A stretch of 64,000 nucleotides of DNA from Paenarthrobacter ureafaciens. GTDB taxonomy: Bacteria > Actinomycetota > Actinomycetes > Actinomycetales > Micrococcaceae. The translations under genes and the position numbers were made by a program. Shown here piece after piece: positions 59,462 to 64,000 of this stretch. Within the stretch, counting starts at the first letter, position 1; each line of letters opens with the position of its first letter. Under the pieces are notes generated by a model. It did no database searches. It worked only from the letters and a program-made list of their open reading frames with translations, and had not been told where the DNA came from. The stretch is from the NCBI RefSeq assembly GCF_004028095.1, contig NZ_SBHM01000007.1, forward strand, positions 1,240,001-1,304,000, in the 5' to 3' direction.

Positions 59462-61144
59462 CTAGCGGGCGCGGTCCACGCGCTTCTCGTCCCAGACCGG
59501 TTCCTCGGATTCGTACACCTTGCCATCGGACCCGAACACCAGGAAGCGGTCGAACGACTTCGCGAACCACCGGTCGTGGGTCACGGCCAGGACAGTCCCC
59601 TCGAAAGCGTCAATAGCCCGCTCGAGGGCCTCGCCCGAGTGCAGGTCCAAGTTGTCGGTCGGCTCGTCGAGGAGCAGCAGGGTAGCCCCGGAGAGTTGCA
59701 GCAGCAGGATCTGGAACCGTGCCTGCTGGCCACCGGAGAGCGACTCATACTTCTGTTCGGACTGGCCGGCCAAGCCGTAGGAATCCAGCGCACCGGCGGC
59801 TGCTTCGCGGGGCAGTCCCGAACGGTGCTCGTCGCCACGGTGCAGGATCTCCAGCAGGGTGCGGCCAAGGAGGTCCGGCCGGACATGGGTTTGTGCGAAG
59901 AACCCGGGGCGGATGCGGGCGCCCAGCTTCACGGTCCCCTCGTGCGGAACTTCGGCGATGACGACGTCGGACACCGGCAAATGCTCGCGCTCCGGGTCGG
60001 TGCCGCCGGTGGCAAGCAAACGAAGGAAATGGCTCTTGCCTGATCCGTTGGAGCCAAGCACGCCGACACGATCGCCAAACCAGATCTCCGTGGAGAACGG
60101 CTTCATGAGGCCGGTCAACTCCAGGTTCTCCGCAACCACTGCACGTTTGGCGGTTCGTCCACCTTTCAGCCGCATCCGCACATTCTGCTCAATGGGCAAC
60201 GCTTCCGGTGGTCCGGCCTCAAGGAACTTGGCCAGGCGCGTCTGCGCAGCCTGGTAGCGATTGGCCATATCCGAGCGGAAGGCAGCCTTGTTCTTGTACA
60301 TGTTGACGAGTTCCTTGAGCTTGACGTGCTCCTCGTCCCACCGCTTGCGCAGTTCTTCGAACCGGGCGTTCCGATCGGCCCGGGCTTCCACGTAGGAGGC
60401 GAAACCGCCGCCGTGGATCCACGCGCTGGCACCGTTGATGCCTGGTTCCAGCGTCACAATGCGTCCGGCAGCGTTGTTGAGCAGCTCGCGGTCGTGGCTG
60501 ATGAAGAGCACAGTCTTCTTGGATTCGTTGAGCTTGGACTCAAGCCAGCGCTTCCCCGGAACGTCCAGGTAGTTGTCCGGTTCGTCAAGCAGCAGGAGTT
60601 CATCCGGTCCGGCGAACAACGCCTCCAGCACCAGCCGCTTCTGCTCGCCGCCGGACAGTGTTGAGGCGCGGCGGAACTGTGCTTTGTCGAAGGAGATCCC
60701 CAAAGCAGCCATGCAAACTTCGTCCCACACGGTCTCGACGTCGTAACCACCGGCGTCGCCCCAATCCACAATGGCCTGCGCGTACTTCATCTGGGTGGGC
60801 TCGTCGTCCCGCTCCATCATCGCCAGTTCGGCTTCCTCAACCGCTTTGGCAGCTGCGGCGAGGTTGGGTTGGGCCGTGGAGACAAGGAGGTCGCGGACGG
60901 TGGACTCGTCGCGCACCTGTCCCACAAACTGGCGCATGATGCCCATGTTTCCGGAGCGTCCCACCACGCCCTCGTCGGGAGTGAGATCGCCGGAGATGAT
61001 CTTGAAGAGCGTCGTTTTGCCGGTTCCATTCGGACCGATCAGAGCCGTTTTGGTGCCGTCAGGGACCTTGAAGGCCACACCGTTCAGGAGCTGGGTGCCG
61101 TCGGAGAGGAAGTAGTCGATGCCGGAAACGTCAATATGGGCCAC
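59462..61144 (-). CDS. ABC-F family ATPase
   Basis: 560 residues with two ABC modules and no membrane domain. Module 1: IGPNGTGKTT, LSGGEQKRLVLEAL, LLLLDEPDNYLD. Module 2: GVLGSNGSGKSHF, LSGGQQARFQILLL, LLLDEPTDNLD. The linker (residues 235-320) is helical with RWDEEHVKLKELVNMYKNKA. ABC-F proteins act on the ribosome in translation or antibiotic protection. GTG at 61144 gives the family start MAHIDVSGIDYFL; seven codons upstream another GTG lacks support. Confidence 0.93.
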   Translation of the reverse strand: MAHIDVSGIDYFLSDGTQLLNGVAFKVPDGTKTALIGPNGTGKTTLFKIISGDLTPDEGVVGRSGNMGIMRQFVGQVRDESTVRDLLVSTAQPNLAAAAKAVEEAELAMMERDDEPTQMKYAQAIVDWGDAGGYDVETVWDEVCMAALGISFDKAQFRRASTLSGGEQKRLVLEALFAGPDELLLLDEPDNYLDVPGKRWLESKLNESKKTVLFISHDRELLNNAAGRIVTLEPGINGASAWIHGGGFASYVEARADRNARFEELRKRWDEEHVKLKELVNMYKNKAAFRSDMANRYQAAQTRLAKFLEAGPPEALPIEQNVRMRLKGGRTAKRAVVAENLELTGLMKPFSTEIWFGDRVGVLGSNGSGKSHFLRLLATGGTDPEREHLPVSDVVIAEVPHEGTVKLGARIRPGFFAQTHVRPDLLGRTLLEILHRGDEHRSGLPREAAAGALDSYGLAGQSEQKYESLSGGQQARFQILLLQLSGATLLLLDEPTDNLDLHSGEALERAIDAFEGTVLAVTHDRWFAKSFDRFLVFGSDGKVYESEEPVWDEKRVDRAR

Positions 61145-61239
61145 CGCCCAATCTTCCCACGGCACGGGTTAATGCTCGACGGCGGTGCCCGGCTACGCGG
61201 CGCACCGCACCGTCGGCGCACCAGCTCCGGAAGGTTTGG

Positions 61240-62499
61240 CTATGCGTCCGGCTTCCGTCGCGCAAAGCCGGGTGCGTGTTCGGGCAGCGGACCAAAAGCC
61301 AGCATCCGCGCAGGGACCTTACGGAAGAGCGGAAACTTGCGGCTCAGGAAGACCAGCGCTCTGGGTGGTTTCGGCTGCTTGCCCGCCATGACCTGGTTGA
61401 AGATGGCCCGGTGCATGAGTCGCTGGAACGTTTGCACGATGACTGTGGGCAGCCAGCGCCTCTTCTGGACCGCAGCGAGGGTGTGGTCATCCAAACTGCC
61501 ATCCAACAGTGCCGGCGCCAGGATCCTGGCGGCAGCCACCGCATCCTGGACCGCCAGGTTGATTCCCACCCCGCCCGCGGGGGACATCGCATGGGCTGCG
61601 TCGCCGATCAGGAGGAGACCGGGCTTGTGCCAGGTGGCAAGCCGGTTGAGTTTCACATCGAGCAGGTGAAGATTGTCCATGGACAGGATCTCACCCACAC
61701 GGTCGGAGAGATCGGGGCGCAACCGCGCGATCCGGTTTCGGAAGGCGTCCACTCCTTCGGCCCGCAACTCCGGGTCCGAGCCCTTGGCTGCCAGGTAGGC
61801 GATCTGGTGGTAATCCCTGCGGGTCAGGCTGAGCAGGACATCCGAGTCGCCAAAGCGCGGGGAAATGGAGGCCACCCGTTCTATTTCTTCCGGGTCGCGG
61901 GAGAGCCTGAACCACCACACATCGAAGGGGACCGGGAACTCCTTGGGGGTCAGGCCCGACTTTGCGCGCAGCACCGATCCCCGGCCGTCGCAGGCAACCG
62001 TCAGGGGAGCCTGCAGGTCATGGGTCTCCAAAGTTCCACCGGTGATTGGATCCTTGATGCGGTAGCGCACGCCGGCGACCGCCCCGGAGCCATCCGTCAG
62101 CAGGTCCGTCGCCTCGGCATTCATGATGAGCGTGAAGCAGGGTTCCTGCCGGGCGGCGTCCACCAGGAAGTTCAAAAGGTCCCATTGCGGCACCATGGCC
62201 ACGTAGTTGTATGGCTCCTTCAGCAGCCCAAAATCCGCCAACACAAACTCCCCGGAGCCGGCGGGGAGCCGGAAGTTGTCCATCCTGCTTTGCGGGAGTT
62301 GCCGGAACCCGTCACCCAGCCCCAACTCATCGAGCAAACGGAGGGTGGAGGCGTGCACCGTGTCACCGCGGAAGTCCCGGAGGAAATCGGCGTGTTTCTC
62401 CAACACGGTGACGTGGACTCCGGCCCTTGCAAGGAGCAAACCCAACACAATGCCGGCCGGACCTCCGCCGACCACAGCGCACTGAGTGGGTTTCTCCAT
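61240..62499 (-). CDS. FAD-dependent monooxygenase (aromatic hydroxylase type)
   Basis: 419 residues. Rossmann motif VVGGGPAGIVLGLLLARAG, DG-like TVACDGRGSVLR, and GDAAHAMSPAGGVGINLAVQDA place it in the p-hydroxybenzoate hydroxylase/UbiH group. RDTVH, arginine near position 44 (FRGDTVH), binds flavin. Substrate unknown. 12 bp downstream of the PBP gene, so co-transcription is possible. Confidence 0.9.
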   Translation of the reverse strand: MEKPTQCAVVGGGPAGIVLGLLLARAGVHVTVLEKHADFLRDFRGDTVHASTLRLLDELGLGDGFRQLPQSRMDNFRLPAGSGEFVLADFGLLKEPYNYVAMVPQWDLLNFLVDAARQEPCFTLIMNAEATDLLTDGSGAVAGVRYRIKDPITGGTLETHDLQAPLTVACDGRGSVLRAKSGLTPKEFPVPFDVWWFRLSRDPEEIERVASISPRFGDSDVLLSLTRRDYHQIAYLAAKGSDPELRAEGVDAFRNRIARLRPDLSDRVGEILSMDNLHLLDVKLNRLATWHKPGLLLIGDAAHAMSPAGGVGINLAVQDAVAAARILAPALLDGSLDDHTLAAVQKRRWLPTVIVQTFQRLMHRAIFNQVMAGKQPKPPRALVFLSRKFPLFRKVPARMLAFGPLPEHAPGFARRKPDA

Positions 62500-62511
62500 G
62501 CCAGCCTCCCG

Positions 62512-64000
62512 TTAGCCTGCCGCAGTCAGGAATGACTTCAGCAAGGGTCCGCTGGTGGTTGCGCCCAAGCCGCCGTCCTCGACAAATACTGCCACCGCAA
62601 GGTCTCCGTGAACAGCAACAATCCATGCATGGGTTTTTGGCGGATCCTCGTTGCCGAACTCAGCCGTTCCGGTCTTCGCGCCCACAGGCGCCCCCGGAAC
62701 CTGGGCCAGGAACCCGGCGTGCCCGGATGTCACCACGGCCCGCATCATGTCCGAGAGCCCAGCGGCTTCTTCCTTGGTGATCGGGTTGGTGGACGCCGGG
62801 GACGGCGTTGTGGTTGCCGTGGCGGAAGCCGACGACGGCGACGCGGTGCCGCCTTCCGCTGGCGCAGCACCGGCGTCGGGGTTCCGGGTTTCCGCATCAG
62901 CGGCGTCTGCATTCAACACCAACTGGGGTGAGACCGGAGCTCCGTTGCCCACGGAAGCGGCCATCACCGCTGCGGCCAAGGGTGAGAACAGGACCTTGCC
63001 CTGGCCGATCATGGACGCCGCGTGCTCGGTGCCTTCAGCTTCGCCGGGCACGGACCCAAGGAATGCGTCCGCACCCAGCTTGGGGGCCTCAACCGCCACA
63101 CCAAGTGCCGTTGCCGCCGACTCCAACTGGGCTTGGGTGACGGTATCCCGGGCATTGATGAATGCGGTGTTGCAGGAGTGTGCAAAGGCATCCCGGAGGG
63201 CGACCGATCCCAGGGAACCTTCCGGGTAACCCTCGGCATTCTTGAAAGTGCGGCCGTCCACGGTGACTGTCGGCGGGCAGTCGACCTTGGAATCCGGCGT
63301 AGCACCATTGCGGAACATGGCCAGCGAGTCCACGATCTTAAAGGTTGAACCCGGCGCGTACTGGCCCAGGAAAGCCGTGTTGTAACCGTTGCTGCCGGGA
63401 CCCGACGCTGCCGCGAGCACAGCCCCCGTGGACGGCCTGAGGGCAACGATCGCGGACGCCGGTTCAATGTTGGCGAGGGTTTCTTCAGCCAGCTGTTGGA
63501 GTTTCAGGTCCAGCGTGGTCTTGAGGGTGGTACCCGCTTCAGCCGGGGTCGAGAAGAGCACTTTGGTGTCCGGGGTCCCGCCTTCCGCTGCGGGCTTGGC
63601 GGTAGCAACCACTTCCACGCCGTCCTTGCCGCGCAAAAGGGAGTCGTACTTCTGCTGCAGGCCACCGGTCCCGGTGCTGTCGCCTGCCCGCAAGGCACCG
63701 TTCGACTTCTCGATCTGTTCGGCACTGGCCTGTCCCACGGAGCCCAGCAGGGCCCGCGCGAAGGTACGCGTCGGTGCCAGCGCCATGGAATCGGCGATGC
63801 TCGCACCGCCGGGGATTGCCTTGATCTTCGCCTCGGTGATGTCTGCCGTGTAGGCCCGGAGCACAATTCCTTCAACGAACGCCTGCGGTCCGGAAGCGGC
63901 AACCTGCTTCGCGTATTCTTCAACGTCCAAGCCGAGCAAGGCAGCCATGGCGCGGGCCGAGGCATCGGATTGATCCTCGGAAACCTTGGTTTTGTCGATC
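62512..64000 (-). CDS. Penicillin-binding transpeptidase, 5' end beyond the window
   Basis: At least 495 residues are visible on the minus strand; the reading frame is open to the right edge (preceding ARA and further), so the start lies outside. The early part (LDVEEYAKQVAASGPQAFVEGIVLR) is a MecA_N/NTF2-like or dimerisation region. The transpeptidase has YAPGSTFKIVDS (SxxK), SCN (SxN) in AHSCNTAFIN, and GAKTGTAEFG (KTG), all catalytic motifs. A Pro/Thr/Ser/Ala-rich insert (about 100 codons before the KTG box) is unusual. Cross-links peptidoglycan outside the membrane. Confidence 0.9.
   Translation of the reverse strand, partial: IDKTKVSEDQSDASARAMAALLGLDVEEYAKQVAASGPQAFVEGIVLRAYTADITEAKIKAIPGGASIADSMALAPTRTFARALLGSVGQASAEQIEKSNGALRAGDSTGTGGLQQKYDSLLRGKDGVEVVATAKPAAEGGTPDTKVLFSTPAEAGTTLKTTLDLKLQQLAEETLANIEPASAIVALRPSTGAVLAAASGPGSNGYNTAFLGQYAPGSTFKIVDSLAMFRNGATPDSKVDCPPTVTVDGRTFKNAEGYPEGSLGSVALRDAFAHSCNTAFINARDTVTQAQLESAATALGVAVEAPKLGADAFLGSVPGEAEGTEHAASMIGQGKVLFSPLAAAVMAASVGNGAPVSPQLVLNADAADAETRNPDAGAAPAEGGTASPSSASATATTTPSPASTNPITKEEAAGLSDMMRAVVTSGHAGFLAQVPGAPVGAKTGTAEFGNEDPPKTHAWIVAVHGDLAVAVFVEDGGLGATTSGPLLKSFLTAAG

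Overview
The window is high-GC chromosomal DNA of an actinobacterium, most likely Arthrobacter/Paenarthrobacter (Micrococcaceae). The evidence is very high GC with frequent GTG/TTG starts, the rpsF-ssb-rpsR-rplI-dnaB block, OpcA, a WXG100 protein, a double-hotdog acyl-CoA thioesterase and the general gene mix. No rRNA, prophage, CRISPR array or intact insertion sequence was seen. One tRNA (Leu, GAG) is present. Assignments come from reading the proteins; no database search was run.

Layout. 1-0.7 kb: universal stress protein and a strong terminator. 0.7-4.8 kb: a decaying catabolic operon (GntP permease, KDPG-type aldolase, D-aminoacylase-type deacetylase, C-terminal scrap of a D-amino-acid deaminase), three of its four genes damaged. 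5-14 kb: LssY_C membrane protein, GH13 glucosyltransferase, ECF sigma with membrane partner, a kinase-like LuxR regulator, opcA, and hxlA-hxlB (ribulose monophosphate formaldehyde fixation). 14.2-17.4 kb: copper module csoR-copZ-copA with two palindromic operators. 17-25.7 kb: mixed housekeeping and transport genes, including an orphan aztD-like zinc metallochaperone behind a probable Zur box and a ZIP transporter.

25.7-33.9 kb is the most coherent accessory system: a FadR-type GntR regulator, a split transketolase, an MHS-family transporter, and divergently a TIM-barrel isomerase, an SDR dehydrogenase, a fused DhaK-DhaL kinase and an RpiB-type isomerase. Five copies of an ACTGTTAACAGT-like palindrome lie in front of the regulator and between the divergent operons, so this looks like one regulon. 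The enzyme set fits oxidation, phosphorylation and two isomerisations of a four-carbon polyol or ketose (threitol/erythrulose type) to erythrose 4-phosphate, which the split transketolase would feed into the pentose phosphate pool. An apiose-type branched sugar is the main alternative.

33.9-45.3 kb: two broken genes, then dnaB with a DnaA-box-rich, AT-rich upstream region, two small membrane proteins with L7/L12-like tails, various enzymes, an internally deleted esterase, and rplI-rpsR-ssb-rpsF. 45.4-51 kb: YnfA, tRNA-Leu, cupin, an ArsR regulator with an EamA exporter, amino acid permease, M18 aminopeptidase. 51-55 kb: four-gene ABC transporter/two-component operon. 55-64 kb: PAP2/diacylglycerol-kinase fusion, second PAP2 protein, DeoR-MFS operon with a perfect palindromic operator, ABC-F protein, FAD monooxygenase and a penicillin-binding transpeptidase running off the right edge.

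Short palindromic intergenic repeats of at least three families (near 0.74 and 10.3 kb; 22.2, 23.7 and 59.3 kb; 43.4 kb) are scattered between genes and are not explained by ordinary terminators.
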